From NCBI GenBank assembly GCA_029936425.1, contig JAPYSU010000011.1, positions 10,387 to 74,386 on the forward strand: DNA of 64,000 nt. The letters run 5' to 3'. Each line of letters opens with the position of its first letter. The first letter of the stretch is position 1. This document shows, one piece after another, positions 55,267 to 63,632 of this stretch. The position numbers and the translations under genes are program-made. Below the pieces are notes generated by a model that had not been told where the DNA came from, did no database searches, and worked only from the letters and a program-made list of their open reading frames with translations. Source of the DNA: Litorimonas sp. (GTDB taxonomy: Bacteria > Pseudomonadota > Alphaproteobacteria > Caulobacterales > Maricaulaceae).

Positions 55267-57846
55267 TTAAGCTTTAGCAATGTGAATTTTTTTGCCTTTT
55301 AAGGTCACCTCAATTTTGTCTCCATCCGCTATACGCCCGGCCAATAGCTCTCGCGCCAGTTCATCTTGTACGTTTTTCTGAATAACTCGTTTCAAAGGTC
55401 GAGCCCCGTATGACGGATCATAGCCTTGCTTTCCGAGCCAATCGCGCGCTTCATCAGATAACTCCAGAATAATCGATTTATCTTTCAGCCACCCCTGCAG
55501 GCGCTTAATCTGAATATCGACAATTGCGCCCATATGTTCGGGCTTAAGGCGCTCGAATAACAAGATTTCATCCAGTCTATTCAAAAATTCCGGACGGAAA
55601 TGCGCATTAACCTCGGCCATAACGCCGACTCTCGCCGCATTCACATTTTCTCCTTCGCCCAGATTGAGAAGATGCTGCGACCCAATGTTAGACGTCATGA
55701 TAATAAGCGTATTTCGGAAATCTACCGTTCGCCCCTGCCCGTCCGTTAAGCGCCCATCATCAAGAACCTGCAGGAGCACATTGAACACATCGGGATGCGC
55801 TTTCTCGATCTCGTCAAACAAGACAACCTGATAGGGGCGGCGACGCACAGCTTCCGTCAAAGCGCCGCCCTCATCATAACCCACATAGCCGGGAGGTGCA
55901 CCAATGAGGCGCGCGACCGAATGTTTTTCCATATATTCTGACATGTCCATGCGCGTAATTGCCTGGTCATCGTCAAACATGAAACCGGCCAAAGCTTTGG
56001 TAAGTTCTGTTTTACCAACACCTGTCGGCCCGAGGAACATGAAACTTCCGATTGGCCGCGCGGGGTCACGCAGACCAGCCCTGGCCCGGCGCACCGCGTC
56101 TGAAACTGCGGCAACAGCCCGGTTCTGTCCGACCACTCGGGCGCTCAGAATATCTTCCATCTGGAGTAGCTTGTCGCGTTCGCCTTCAAGCATTTTCTCA
56201 ACTGGAACCCCTGTCCAGCGGGACACGACAGCCGCGATTGTTTCTGATGAAACGGTTTCAGATGCGAGCGCGGACTCATCCGTATTTTGGCTTTCCAATT
56301 CCTTAACCTTGTCTTCGAGCGAAGGAATGTCTTCGTGTTGAAGTCGTCCGGCGGTTTCATAATCCCCGCGACGGACAGCGTCTTGCAGCTGAAAACGAGC
56401 CTGATCCAAACGCTCTTTCACATCGGTCGCTGAAGCCAATTTGGACTTTTCCGACTGCCAAGCAGAGGTCAGCTCGTCAGACTGAGATTTCAACTCAGCA
56501 ATCTCTGACATACGTTTTTTCAAACGCTCCTTAGACGCTTTATCCGTCTCTTTTTTCAAAGCCTCGACTTCGATTTTCAGTTGAACCAGACGGCGGTCAA
56601 TTTCGTCTAGGGCTTCTGGTTTACTATCTACCTGCATCCGAAGACGCGATGCCGCTTCGTCCATAAGATCAATTGCTTTATCCGGTAGAAACCGGTCGGT
56701 GATATAGCGGTTGGACAGCTGAGCGGCGGACACAATGGCAGAATCGGAAATTCTAATGCCGTGGTGAACTTCGTATTTTTCTTTCAGTCCCCGCAAAATA
56801 GATATTGTGTCTTCCACTGTCGGTTCCGTGACAAAAACTGTCAAAAACCGGCGTGCGAGCGCCGCATCTTTTTCAAGGTGTTTCCGATACTCGTCGAGCG
56901 TAGTCGCGCCGACGCAATGTAGCTCTCCGCGGGCCAATGCAGGCTTCAACAGATTGGCTGCGTCCATCGCGCCATCGGTTTTACCCGCTCCGACAAGAGT
57001 GTGTATCTCATCAATGAAGAGTATAATTTTGCCGTCGGCTTGCTCGACTTCTTTCAGAACAGCTTTGAGGCGTTCTTCAAATTCGCCTCTATATTTTGCC
57101 CCGGCGATCAGAGACCCCATATCAAGGGCAAGCAGGCGTTTATCCCGAATGCTTTCCGGAACATCGCCTGACACGATACGATTGGCCAGACCTTCCGCGA
57201 TCGCTGTCTTCCCGACCCCCGGCTCTCCAATCAAAAGCGGATTATTTTTAGACCGACGAGACAAAACTTGGATTGTGCGGCGAATTTCTTCGTCGCGGCC
57301 TATCACCGGATCAAGCTTACCATCCCGGGACGCCTGCGTCAGATCACGGGCATATTTAGACAAAGCGTCAAATTGATCCTCGGCCGCATCCGAGATGACT
57401 GGATCATTTGTTTTTCGCACAGACTTGATAGCCTCCTGTAAACGGGAATTGTCAATATTCGCGACATCCAATGCCTGTCGCAGGTCTTTGTCAGCATTCA
57501 ATATAGTCGCAAGCAGAAGCCGCTCTACCGTGACAAAAGCGTCTCCGGCAGCTTTAGCTGACTTTTCGGCATTGGCAAAAATCTTGGCGCTATCTTTAGA
57601 GAGTGACAAACCTGAGCCGCCCTGCACTTGGGGCAATTTCCCTAAGCCATTCGAAACTGCATTTTCCAACGCGCTGACTTCTGCGCCTGACATTTGTATA
57701 AGGTTGCGCGGTAAGCTTCCGTCTTCCTGCAATAAAGCCGACATTATATGTAAAGGCACAAGCTGCTGGTGGTCGCGAGTAAGAGCTTCCGTTTGAGCAG
57801 ATTGAATGACACTTCGCCCTCTTTGAGTATAAGCCTGAATATCCAT
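55267..57846 (-). CDS. clpB: ATP-dependent chaperone ClpB
   Basis: 859 residues, Hsp100 disaggregase working with DnaK. N-terminal Clp repeat domain, first AAA+ module with Walker A GEPGVGKTAIAEG (about 203), coiled-coil middle domain (about 410-530), second AAA+ module with GPTGVGKTELTKALAGF (about 604), and C-terminal oligomerisation region. A heat-shock-like promoter is proposed at 57902-57929. Gene order prmC-DUF4167-clpB is an alphaproteobacterial hallmark. Confidence 0.98.
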   Translation of the reverse strand: MDIQAYTQRGRSVIQSAQTEALTRDHQQLVPLHIMSALLQEDGSLPRNLIQMSGAEVSALENAVSNGLGKLPQVQGGSGLSLSKDSAKIFANAEKSAKAAGDAFVTVERLLLATILNADKDLRQALDVANIDNSRLQEAIKSVRKTNDPVISDAAEDQFDALSKYARDLTQASRDGKLDPVIGRDEEIRRTIQVLSRRSKNNPLLIGEPGVGKTAIAEGLANRIVSGDVPESIRDKRLLALDMGSLIAGAKYRGEFEERLKAVLKEVEQADGKIILFIDEIHTLVGAGKTDGAMDAANLLKPALARGELHCVGATTLDEYRKHLEKDAALARRFLTVFVTEPTVEDTISILRGLKEKYEVHHGIRISDSAIVSAAQLSNRYITDRFLPDKAIDLMDEAASRLRMQVDSKPEALDEIDRRLVQLKIEVEALKKETDKASKERLKKRMSEIAELKSQSDELTSAWQSEKSKLASATDVKERLDQARFQLQDAVRRGDYETAGRLQHEDIPSLEDKVKELESQNTDESALASETVSSETIAAVVSRWTGVPVEKMLEGERDKLLQMEDILSARVVGQNRAVAAVSDAVRRARAGLRDPARPIGSFMFLGPTGVGKTELTKALAGFMFDDDQAITRMDMSEYMEKHSVARLIGAPPGYVGYDEGGALTEAVRRRPYQVVLFDEIEKAHPDVFNVLLQVLDDGRLTDGQGRTVDFRNTLIIMTSNIGSQHLLNLGEGENVNAARVGVMAEVNAHFRPEFLNRLDEILLFERLKPEHMGAIVDIQIKRLQGWLKDKSIILELSDEARDWLGKQGYDPSYGARPLKRVIQKNVQDELARELLAGRIADGDKIEVTLKGKKIHIAKA

Positions 57847-57901
57847 TTTTAGTCCTGTTCAACTCTTTTAAAGTTAAGTCTGGTAATCTTCCTTATTGCT
57901 C

Positions 57902-57929
57902 ATGTAGGATTTTATTCCTTTATCACAAG
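57902..57929 (-). promoter_or_regulatory. Candidate sigma-32 promoter of clpB
   Basis: Minus strand CTTGTG (57929-57924), 15 nt, then CCTACAT (57908-57902), about 56 nt upstream of the clpB ATG. It resembles the CTTGAA-N-CCYATNT heat-shock consensus imperfectly. The -10 region and spacer make up the 19-bp sequence also found at 67-85. Confidence 0.42.
57905..57923. repeat. 19-bp sequence shared with 67-85
   Basis: Identical over 19 bases to the region upstream of the partial DUF1015 gene at the left edge; see that entry. Confidence 0.5.
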
Positions 57930-57949
57930 AGTGGACCTATCCTAAGATA

Positions 57950-57976
57950 TAAAAAAACCCGACAAAACTGCCGGGT
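57950..57976 (-). terminator. Terminator after DUF4167 gene
   Basis: Minus strand ACCCGGCA-GUUU-UGUCGGGU (eight pairs including a G-U) followed by UUUUUU. Lies 27 nt beyond the DUF4167 stop. Confidence 0.8.
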
Positions 57977-58002
57977 CATTTTGTTTTAAGCTGTGAAACA
58001 CC

Positions 58003-58659
58003 TTACTCGGCGGCAATAAAGTTTTCGCTGTCGTCATTTCGTGTTGGGGCTTTCCGGCGACGTTTCGGTTTTTCCTCAGTTTCCGATGACGAGTCACTTG
58101 TTTCAATCTCTTTTTGTTTCTTGGAGCTACGCTTGCGTTTTGGCTTTTCGCCTTCGGGCGTGACAACTTCCAACCCCTCAGGTGTGCTCTGAGAGCTTTC
58201 TTTGTCAGATTTTTTCTTTTTCTTACGTTCTTTATTTTCGTTCTTATCGTCAGAGTTTTTAGAAGAGTCACTCTGATCGTTGTTATTTTGATCATTATTG
58301 TTCTGACGACGGGAGTTTGACTGACGGCCGCGTGAGTTTCTCTGCGAATTATTATCGTCATTGCTGTCGCTATCATCGTCTTTGGAACTATTACGGGCGG
58401 CCCTGGCCTCTTGGGCGGCCTGTTTCGCGGCTTCCTGAGCGTTCAGAAGACGGAGATAATGCTCTGCATGCTGACGATAATTTTCAGCTTTGACTCGATT
58501 GCCCGAGCTTGCAGCATCACGGGCCAAAGTGGTGTATTTATCGTAAATTGTGCTGGCGCTGCCGCGCACTTTTACGTCTGGTCCATTACTGTCCATAGAC
58601 CGATTACTATTATTATTGTTGTTATTCTTATTACGATTACGACCGCGCTGACGCTTCAT
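58003..58659 (-). CDS. DUF4167 domain-containing protein
   Basis: 218 residues. Starts with an Arg/Asn-rich stretch (MKRQRGRNRNKNNNNNNS), followed by the DUF4167 core (about 28-80: GSASTIYDKYTTLARDAASS, ENYRQHAEHYLRLLN), then a long low-complexity region rich in Asn, Asp, Ser, Lys and Glu. The family is nearly confined to alphaproteobacteria, sits between prmC and clpB, and has no assigned activity; its disordered basic and acidic tails suggest an RNA- or protein-binding role, by inference. Followed by a strong terminator. Confidence 0.92.
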   Translation of the reverse strand: MKRQRGRNRNKNNNNNNSNRSMDSNGPDVKVRGSASTIYDKYTTLARDAASSGNRVKAENYRQHAEHYLRLLNAQEAAKQAAQEARAARNSSKDDDSDSNDDNNSQRNSRGRQSNSRRQNNNDQNNNDQSDSSKNSDDKNENKERKKKKKSDKESSQSTPEGLEVVTPEGEKPKRKRSSKKQKEIETSDSSSETEEKPKRRRKAPTRNDDSENFIAAE

Positions 58660-58892
58660 GATCTTGTCCTATACGGATGTTTTATCGTCCACACTCTGTC
58701 TTCACTCAAGCTGAATGAAACAGACAAACGACAGGGCCTAATTATTTTTAAAAAGGCATTTCTAATGGGGCAATCTGCGGTGTTCCTATTATTCAAACAT
58801 TATTGTCGAATCTTTTGGTGGAACCAACTTCGCCTTGCCTATTGGGCGTAGCAAAGTCAGGGCCCGTCGCAAAGCTTTTTTTATGTTAAATT

Positions 58893-59786
58893 TCAGCTTG
58901 GTTTCTTTCCGCCGACGCAGCGGTCTCGACCAGATAAATCCTTGTGCACTTCGATCTCAATAAATTGGTTTTTCTCGAACAGAGATTGTACGGCTTCCGA
59001 CTGGTCATAGCCGATTTCAACCCAAAGAGACCCGCCCGGAGCAAGAAAGTCTTTGGCCGTTCCTGTAATCTGCCGATAGGCAGTCAAACCATCCCTCCCG
59101 CCTCGCAAGGAAATATCAGGATCGTATTCAAGAACTTCGCTTTCCAGACCTGCCATCGCCTCGTCTGAAATATAAGGAGGATTGGAAACAATAAGATCAT
59201 AACTTCCGGTGACATTTTCGAACCAACTGCTTTGGATGAATTCCACTCTGTCCGAAACGCCCAGTAAATCCGCATTTTCTTGGGCGATATTCAGAGCCTG
59301 AACTGAAATGTCGACACCTAGACCTTTCAGGTCTTGGCGCTCTGCAAGCAATGATACGATTATCGCGCCTGAACCCGTCCCAAGGTCAAGACAGACAGGA
59401 GATTTTTTCACTTTGAGAGCATTGAGAGCAAGACGAACTAAGTTTTCAGTGTCTTCCCGAGGAGAAAGCACATCTTTCGTGACCTTAAAGCGCCGCCCGA
59501 AAAACTCTCTCCATCCCAGGATGGCGTCAACGGGCTCACCGGAAAGGCGCCGCGCCTCGAAATCAGAAACTTTTTCTAAATCTTCCGAGGCAAGAAAAGA
59601 AGAGTCGCCCAAAATGATATCTGTTCTGGTCTTGCCCGTCGCGGCCATAACCAGCTCCAAAGCTTCCTGTTCAGCGAAGGCTAGACCCGCTTGACGAAAA
59701 TTTTTTTCCACGAGTTTTTTCGCAGACCTTGCCGTAAGCTGAGAATATCGCGTCGGCTCAGATTTCTGCTGTGATGGCGGAAGCAT
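58893..59786 (-). CDS. prmC: Release-factor glutamine methyltransferase PrmC
   Basis: 297 residues. Methylates the GGQ glutamine of release factors RF1 and RF2. N-terminal helical domain, SAM-binding motif LDLGTGSGAIIVSLLAE (about 125) and the catalytic NPPY in VSNPPYISDEAM (about 201). The ATG shares one base with the stop of the hydrolase gene (TAATG at 59784-59788), indicating coupling. prfA lies 27 kb away. Confidence 0.95.
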   Translation of the reverse strand: MLPPSQQKSEPTRYSQLTARSAKKLVEKNFRQAGLAFAEQEALELVMAATGKTRTDIILGDSSFLASEDLEKVSDFEARRLSGEPVDAILGWREFFGRRFKVTKDVLSPREDTENLVRLALNALKVKKSPVCLDLGTGSGAIIVSLLAERQDLKGLGVDISVQALNIAQENADLLGVSDRVEFIQSSWFENVTGSYDLIVSNPPYISDEAMAGLESEVLEYDPDISLRGGRDGLTAYRQITGTAKDFLAPGGSLWVEIGYDQSEAVQSLFEKNQFIEIEVHKDLSGRDRCVGGKKPS

Positions 59787-60532
59787 TAATCGAGCAGACC
59801 GCTTAGAGTCACGCTCAAGAGTTTCAAATCTTGCTCGCGCGACAGACTATGATCCCCGCCTTTTACCAAGGTGTAAGTTACGTCCTCACTCTCAATTGCG
59901 TTTACAATACGCTGGCTGTGCTTGGGAGGCACGACAGTATCTTCCGCCCCCTGCAGTATCCGGATGGGACATTTCAGAGCGATAGGCGCGTCTAATATCT
60001 GCCGCGCGCGACCATCCTCAATCAGTTCTTTAGAATAGGCGTAAGGCTCTTCATATCCCGAAGCCTCATAAACCACTCCTTTTTCAAGGAGATCAGCTTT
60101 TTGGCCGTCCGTCCAGCTTGCATAAGTCAGCTTTTCGGTAAAATCCGGCGCGGGATTTATCAAAACCATTGCCTTCACACGGTCTTTTAGCTCCATCGCT
60201 GCCAAAAGGCCGGCCCATCCCCCCATGGAAGACCCCACCAAGATACACTCTCCCTCGGTAAGCTCGTCGAGAATGGACACTGTATCGGACGCCCACCGAC
60301 TTATTGTGCCGTTGGTGAATTCACCGTCGCTCAGTCCATGACCAAAATAATCAAAACGAATATATGCGTGTCCGGTCTGCTTCGCCCAGTCTTCCAGATA
60401 TATCGCTTTTGATCCTTCCATGTCAGATTTCAGTCCCCCGCACCAAATAATTGTCGGACTCTTTCCTTTAACTTTGCGGTAGGCCAGTTTTGTTCCGTCG
60501 GAAAGATTTAGAAAGTCGGGTGCGTTGGTCAT
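59786..60532 (-). CDS. Alpha/beta hydrolase
   Basis: 248 residues from the ATG at 60532 with AAAGGAA 5 nt upstream; TTG at 60535 is an overlapping alternative. Oxyanion region WCGGLKSDMEG, nucleophile elbow GSSMGGW, acid LQGAEDTVVP, and catalytic His in GGDHSLSR. Resembles small alphaproteobacterial hydrolases of the serine aminopeptidase/thioesterase-like kind; no substrate assigned. Just 23 bp separate this start from the divergent glycosyltransferase start. Overlaps prmC by one base. Confidence 0.85.
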   Translation of the reverse strand: MTNAPDFLNLSDGTKLAYRKVKGKSPTIIWCGGLKSDMEGSKAIYLEDWAKQTGHAYIRFDYFGHGLSDGEFTNGTISRWASDTVSILDELTEGECILVGSSMGGWAGLLAAMELKDRVKAMVLINPAPDFTEKLTYASWTDGQKADLLEKGVVYEASGYEEPYAYSKELIEDGRARQILDAPIALKCPIRILQGAEDTVVPPKHSQRIVNAIESEDVTYTLVKGGDHSLSREQDLKLLSVTLSGLLD

Positions 60533-60555
60533 CAATTTCCTTTAAAGCCTAAAAT

Positions 60556-61701
60556 ATGAGTCTGAACCAGACGGATAAACCTGTAATACGCGTCCTGCAA
60601 ATTCTTCCTGCGTTGGAAGCAGGAGGCGTTGAACGGACGACCGTAGATATAGTGGAAGCCCTCACCTCTCGCGGTCACGCCGCTCATGTGCTTTCCGCAG
60701 GTGGACGCTTGGAAAAAGAGATAGAGGAGTTGGGTGGCCAGCTCCATACCTCTCCAGTGGGCAGTAAAAACATACTGACCATCATTTCGCGTATCTTCCA
60801 AATTCGAAAACTGATCAAAGACAACGACATCAATATTGTTCACGCCCGATCCCGCGCCCCCGCTTGGCCGGCCTATTTTGCTGCGAAGCTGACTCGTACG
60901 CCCTTCGTTACAACCTATCACGGCATTTATAATGCCAAGACCTGGCCTAAACGATTTTATAATTCCATCATGGCCCGGGGGAATGCGGTCATTGCCAATT
61001 CAACCTTTACCCGGGATCACATTGTGAAAGTTCATGGCCTGAACAAGGACAGCATTGCCGTGATTCCACGCGGCGTTGATATGGACCAATTCGATCCCAT
61101 AAAAGTTAGTCATGACGCTGTCACGGATCAACGCAATCTCTGGGGCGGGCCACATGATAAATTTATTGTTCTCCCCGGTCGTTTGACACGTTGGAAGGGG
61201 CAATTGGATGCTGTTGACGCTCTCGCAGACCTTCCAAATTCTTGCCGTCTCATTCTCGTCGGGGACGCACAAGGGCGGGACAATTATGTTTCTGAGATTG
61301 AAGACCGGATAAAGGCTTTGAAGTTGGGCGGCAGGGTCACGATAGAAGGCCACCGCTCTGACATGCCTCTCATTTACGCCAGCGCGCATGTTGTCCTGAG
61401 CGCGTCCAATGAACCCGAAGCCTTTGGCCGGGTCGCGGCGGAGGCCCAGGCAATGGGCCGCCCCGTTGTGGCAACGGCTCTCGGGGGCGCTTTGGAGACG
61501 GTCGAAGACGGAAAAACCGGATGGCTCGTGCCCGCCGGAGATTTGGAGGCCATGGCCAAGGCGATAAAGCGGGCTCTGGCCTGGCCGGCCTATGATTCGA
61601 GACACGCCAGAACCCGAATAATGCGCTATTTTTCCCGAAAATCTCTCCAGGCGCGCGTTTTGGCTGTCTATTCGGAACTTCTGACAGCAAAAAACCGTTA
61701 A
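60556..61701 (+). CDS. Glycosyltransferase family 4
   Basis: 381 residues, GT-B fold. An N-terminal acceptor domain (QILPALEAGGVERTTVDIVEAL) and a C-terminal donor domain with LPGRLTRWKGQLDAVDAL and SASNEPEAFGRVAAEAQAMGRPVVATALGG, including the E-x7-E motif of GT4 enzymes. Retaining transferase probably acting in lipopolysaccharide or capsule assembly; sugar and acceptor unknown. No Shine-Dalgarno at 60556, and the start is 23 bp from the divergent hydrolase, so transcription may start close to the ATG. Confidence 0.9.
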   Translation: MSLNQTDKPVIRVLQILPALEAGGVERTTVDIVEALTSRGHAAHVLSAGGRLEKEIEELGGQLHTSPVGSKNILTIISRIFQIRKLIKDNDINIVHARSRAPAWPAYFAAKLTRTPFVTTYHGIYNAKTWPKRFYNSIMARGNAVIANSTFTRDHIVKVHGLNKDSIAVIPRGVDMDQFDPIKVSHDAVTDQRNLWGGPHDKFIVLPGRLTRWKGQLDAVDALADLPNSCRLILVGDAQGRDNYVSEIEDRIKALKLGGRVTIEGHRSDMPLIYASAHVVLSASNEPEAFGRVAAEAQAMGRPVVATALGGALETVEDGKTGWLVPAGDLEAMAKAIKRALAWPAYDSRHARTRIMRYFSRKSLQARVLAVYSELLTAKNR

Positions 61702-61719
61702 GTCAGCTAAGCATAACCC

Positions 61720-61748
61720 TTGAATATATCGGCTATTGCCGCCATATT
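61720..61748 (+). promoter_or_regulatory. Candidate infC promoter
   Basis: TTGAAT (61720-61725), 17-nt spacer, CATATT (61743-61748), about 33 nt upstream of the infC ATC start. Good spacing, moderate boxes. Confidence 0.45.
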
Positions 61749-61781
61749 CTTGTCCACTTTAATAACCTTAGGAGAATTCAC

Positions 61782-62321
61782 ATCGCCAGACGCCCATTAG
61801 CTGCCCCGCCGTCCAAGAAGCCAAAGGGGCCGCGCATCAACAGGGACATTACCGCCTCAAAAGTCTTGCTCATCATGGAAGACGGAGAAAAGCGCGGTGT
61901 CGTTCCCATCGAAGAAGCCCTCGCCGCCGCCAGCGCCGCTGGTTTGGATCTCGTCGAAGTGGCCCCAAATGACACCCCGGTCTGCAAGGTTCTCGACTAC
62001 GGGAAAATGCGCTTTGAAAACCAGAAGAAGAAAGCGGCGAACCGTAAGAATCAACGCACCCAAGCCCTCAAAGAAATCAAAATGCGGCCGAATATCGATA
62101 CGCATGATTACGAGGTCAAAACCAAAGCCATGAACAAATTCTTTGACCGCGGCGATAAGGTCAAAGTGACCGTCCGCTTCCGGGGCCGTGAAATGGCGCA
62201 TATGGATCGCGGCATGGACCTCCTCGCCCGGGTGAAAGAAGACTTCGCTGAAATGGCCAAGGTCGAATTCGAGCCCAAAACCGAGGGCCGGATGATGACC
62301 ATGGTTCTCGCGCCGCGCTAA
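61782..62321 (+). CDS. infC: Translation initiation factor IF-3, ATC start
   Basis: 179 residues when begun at ATC 61782. The N-terminus then reads IARRPLAAPP...PRINRDI, as in full-length alphaproteobacterial IF-3, and GGAG (61771-61774) lies 7 nt upstream. No ATG, GTG or TTG gives this N-terminus; the first such codon, TTG at 61866, would remove 28 conserved residues. AUU/AUC starts are known for infC and make its synthesis self-limiting, because IF-3 discriminates against them. Followed by rpmI and rplT in the standard order. Confidence 0.9.
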   Translation: MARRPLAAPPSKKPKGPRINRDITASKVLLIMEDGEKRGVVPIEEALAAASAAGLDLVEVAPNDTPVCKVLDYGKMRFENQKKKAANRKNQRTQALKEIKMRPNIDTHDYEVKTKAMNKFFDRGDKVKVTVRFRGREMAHMDRGMDLLARVKEDFAEMAKVEFEPKTEGRMMTMVLAPR

Positions 62322-62396
62322 TCTCCTACGTCTAAATTTACCTAGCCTCCCGTCATTTTACGCCGGGAGCCTATCCCTCAACGTGCACAGCATAGC

Positions 62397-62424
62397 TTGA
62401 CCTCTGGTCACGAACGCTTATAAG
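62397..62424 (+). promoter_or_regulatory. Candidate promoter for rpmI-rplT
   Basis: TTGACC (62397-62402), 16-nt spacer, TATAAG (62419-62424), within the infC-rpmI gap, about 120 nt before the rpmI start. Suggests independent transcription of the two ribosomal genes. Confidence 0.5.
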
Positions 62425-62431
62425 GCGCGAC

Positions 62432-62545
62432 TTCCGGTGAAAGCCGGAATAACTGCAGCAGATCGGGCTAAAGGCATGCCTGACTGCTCTAAAGGCAGCG
62501 CCGCACTCCGGGTCTGGAGACACGGCGCAAATCAAGGAGACCGAA
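62432..62545 (+). promoter_or_regulatory. Structured rpmI leader
   Basis: Between the candidate promoter and rpmI are a hairpin TTCCGG/CCGGAA (62432-62449) and a further GCGCCG/CGGCGC pairing (62498-62528) just before the GGAGA ribosome site. L20 is known to repress this operon by binding leader RNA in Bacillus and E. coli; such a role here is inference. Confidence 0.35.
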
Positions 62546-62746
62546 ATGCCAAAAATGAAGACCAAATCAGGCGCCAAAAAGCGCTTCAAAATCACCTCCA
62601 GTGGTAAAGTGAAAGCTGGCCAGGCCGGTAAACGTCACGGAATGATCAAACGCACGAATGACCAAATTCGTAAGCTTCGCGGCACAACAGTCCTGAAAGA
62701 CTGCGACGCCAAGCGTATCAAAAAATCATTCATGCCAAACGGCTAA
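62546..62746 (+). CDS. rpmI: 50S ribosomal protein L35
   Basis: 66 residues, highly basic, with the family opening MPKMKTKSGAKKRF and the RHGMIKRTNDQIRKLRG core. GGAGA 7 nt upstream. Co-transcribed with rplT, 30 bp downstream. Confidence 0.97.
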   Translation: MPKMKTKSGAKKRFKITSSGKVKAGQAGKRHGMIKRTNDQIRKLRGTTVLKDCDAKRIKKSFMPNG

Positions 62747-62776
62747 TCGCCGCCCTTTCTATTCTGGAGTAATATT

Positions 62777-63151
62777 ATGTCACGAGTAAAACGCGGCGTC
62801 ACAAAACACGCACGTCATAAAAAAGTTATTGATGCGGCTTCCGGCTATCGCGGTCGCCGTAAGAACACTTTCCGTATTGCCAATCAGGCGGTCGAAAAAG
62901 CTGGTCAGTATGCCTATATCGGCCGGAAGCTGAAAAAGCGTCAGTTCCGCGCCCTCTGGATCCAGCGGATCAACGCGGCGGCCCGCCTTCACGGCATGAC
63001 CTATGGCCGTTTCATGGACGGATTGAAAAAAGCCGGCATCTCTCTGGACCGTAAAGTCCTGGCCGACATGGCCGGAAACGAGCCCGAGAGCTTCAAGGCT
63101 CTGGTTGAAACCGCCCAGAAAAATGCGAGCCAGCCCCACACTGTTAAATAA
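62777..63151 (+). CDS. rplT: 50S ribosomal protein L20
   Basis: 124 residues. Typical basic N-terminal helix (MSRVKRGVTKHARHKKV) and globular domain (RLHGMTYGRFMDGLKKAGISLDRKVLADMA). GGAG 7 nt upstream of ATG. Besides its role in 50S assembly, L20 represses its own operon in other bacteria. A terminator follows at 63177-63201. Confidence 0.97.
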   Translation: MSRVKRGVTKHARHKKVIDAASGYRGRRKNTFRIANQAVEKAGQYAYIGRKLKKRQFRALWIQRINAAARLHGMTYGRFMDGLKKAGISLDRKVLADMAGNEPESFKALVETAQKNASQPHTVK

Positions 63152-63176
63152 AATTTTCAACAGACCAGATTTTTCG

Positions 63177-63201
63177 AAAGCTCCCGCAAGGGGGCTTTTT
63201 T
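63177..63201 (+). terminator. Terminator after rplT
   Basis: AAAGCTCCC-GCAA-GGGGGCTTTTTT, a stem with one G-T pair followed by T6. Ends infC-rpmI-rplT transcription. Confidence 0.85.
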
Positions 63202-63276
63202 GTTTGTGTCATGAGCTTTCCTTTCATAATTTGCGAGGGTGATCCCGGCTTAGAGTGGCGAACAAATCCCACAACA

Positions 63277-63319
63277 TTGTCACCCCGACGCAGGCAAGGC
63301 CTGCCCGGTGCCGTGCCTT
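63277..63319 (+). repeat. REP-like palindrome A, plus copy
   Basis: Begins TTGTCACCCCGACGC and ends CCCGGTGCCGTGCCTT, enclosing an inner hairpin GCAGGC-AAG-GCCTGC. Forms a near-identical inverted pair with 63367-63410. Confidence 0.7.
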
Positions 63320-63366
63320 AAGCTTGGCCACTTGATGCGAGAAAGACGTTCTCACGCCGAACCGAC

Positions 63367-63410
63367 AAGGCACATTACCGGGCGACTTAAAAGTCGCGTC
63401 GGTATGACAA
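63367..63410 (-). repeat. REP-like palindrome A, minus copy
   Basis: On the minus strand TTGTCATACCGACGC opens and CCGGTAATGTGCCTT closes the unit. The inner hairpin is GCGACTT-TT-AAGTCGC, so its stem differs from the other copy at paired positions while pairing is kept. Confidence 0.7.
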
Positions 63411-63445
63411 GGTGAGAGAGGTTTGCTCTCCTATTATTTCTGTCA

Positions 63446-63478
63446 TTCCGCACAAGCCCGAAGGGTGCCGATGCGGAA
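63446..63478. repeat. REP-like palindrome, single copy
   Basis: TTCCGCA...TGCGGAA (7-bp arms, 19-nt interior), preceded by TGTCA as in the other units of this cluster. Confidence 0.5.
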
Positions 63479-63511
63479 GGCCGAGAGGTTGTGAGCCATC
63501 TCTGCAGCATC

Positions 63512-63548
63512 GTCATTGCAAGACCCCGTTCTTGCAATCCATCTCCAG
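63512..63548 (+). repeat. REP-like palindrome B, plus copy
   Basis: GTCATTGCAAGA-CCCCGT-TCTTGCAAT followed by CCATCTCC. Perfect 9-bp stem. Pairs as an inverted copy with 63633-63669. Confidence 0.7.
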
Positions 63549-63632
63549 AGATTTCAGATGGGTCATAAGGAGATAGATATCATGATGTGTTGGCATAGCA
63601 CGCCTCTTCACGCTTCTATTAAATGGCTAGGA

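Noticed and set aside
56807..57376. 189-codon plus-strand open frame
   Set aside because: Antisense to clpB; Ser/Arg-rich translation typical of a shadow frame.
61000..61605. 201-codon minus-strand open frame
   Set aside because: Antisense to the glycosyltransferase gene, which has clear GT4 motifs.
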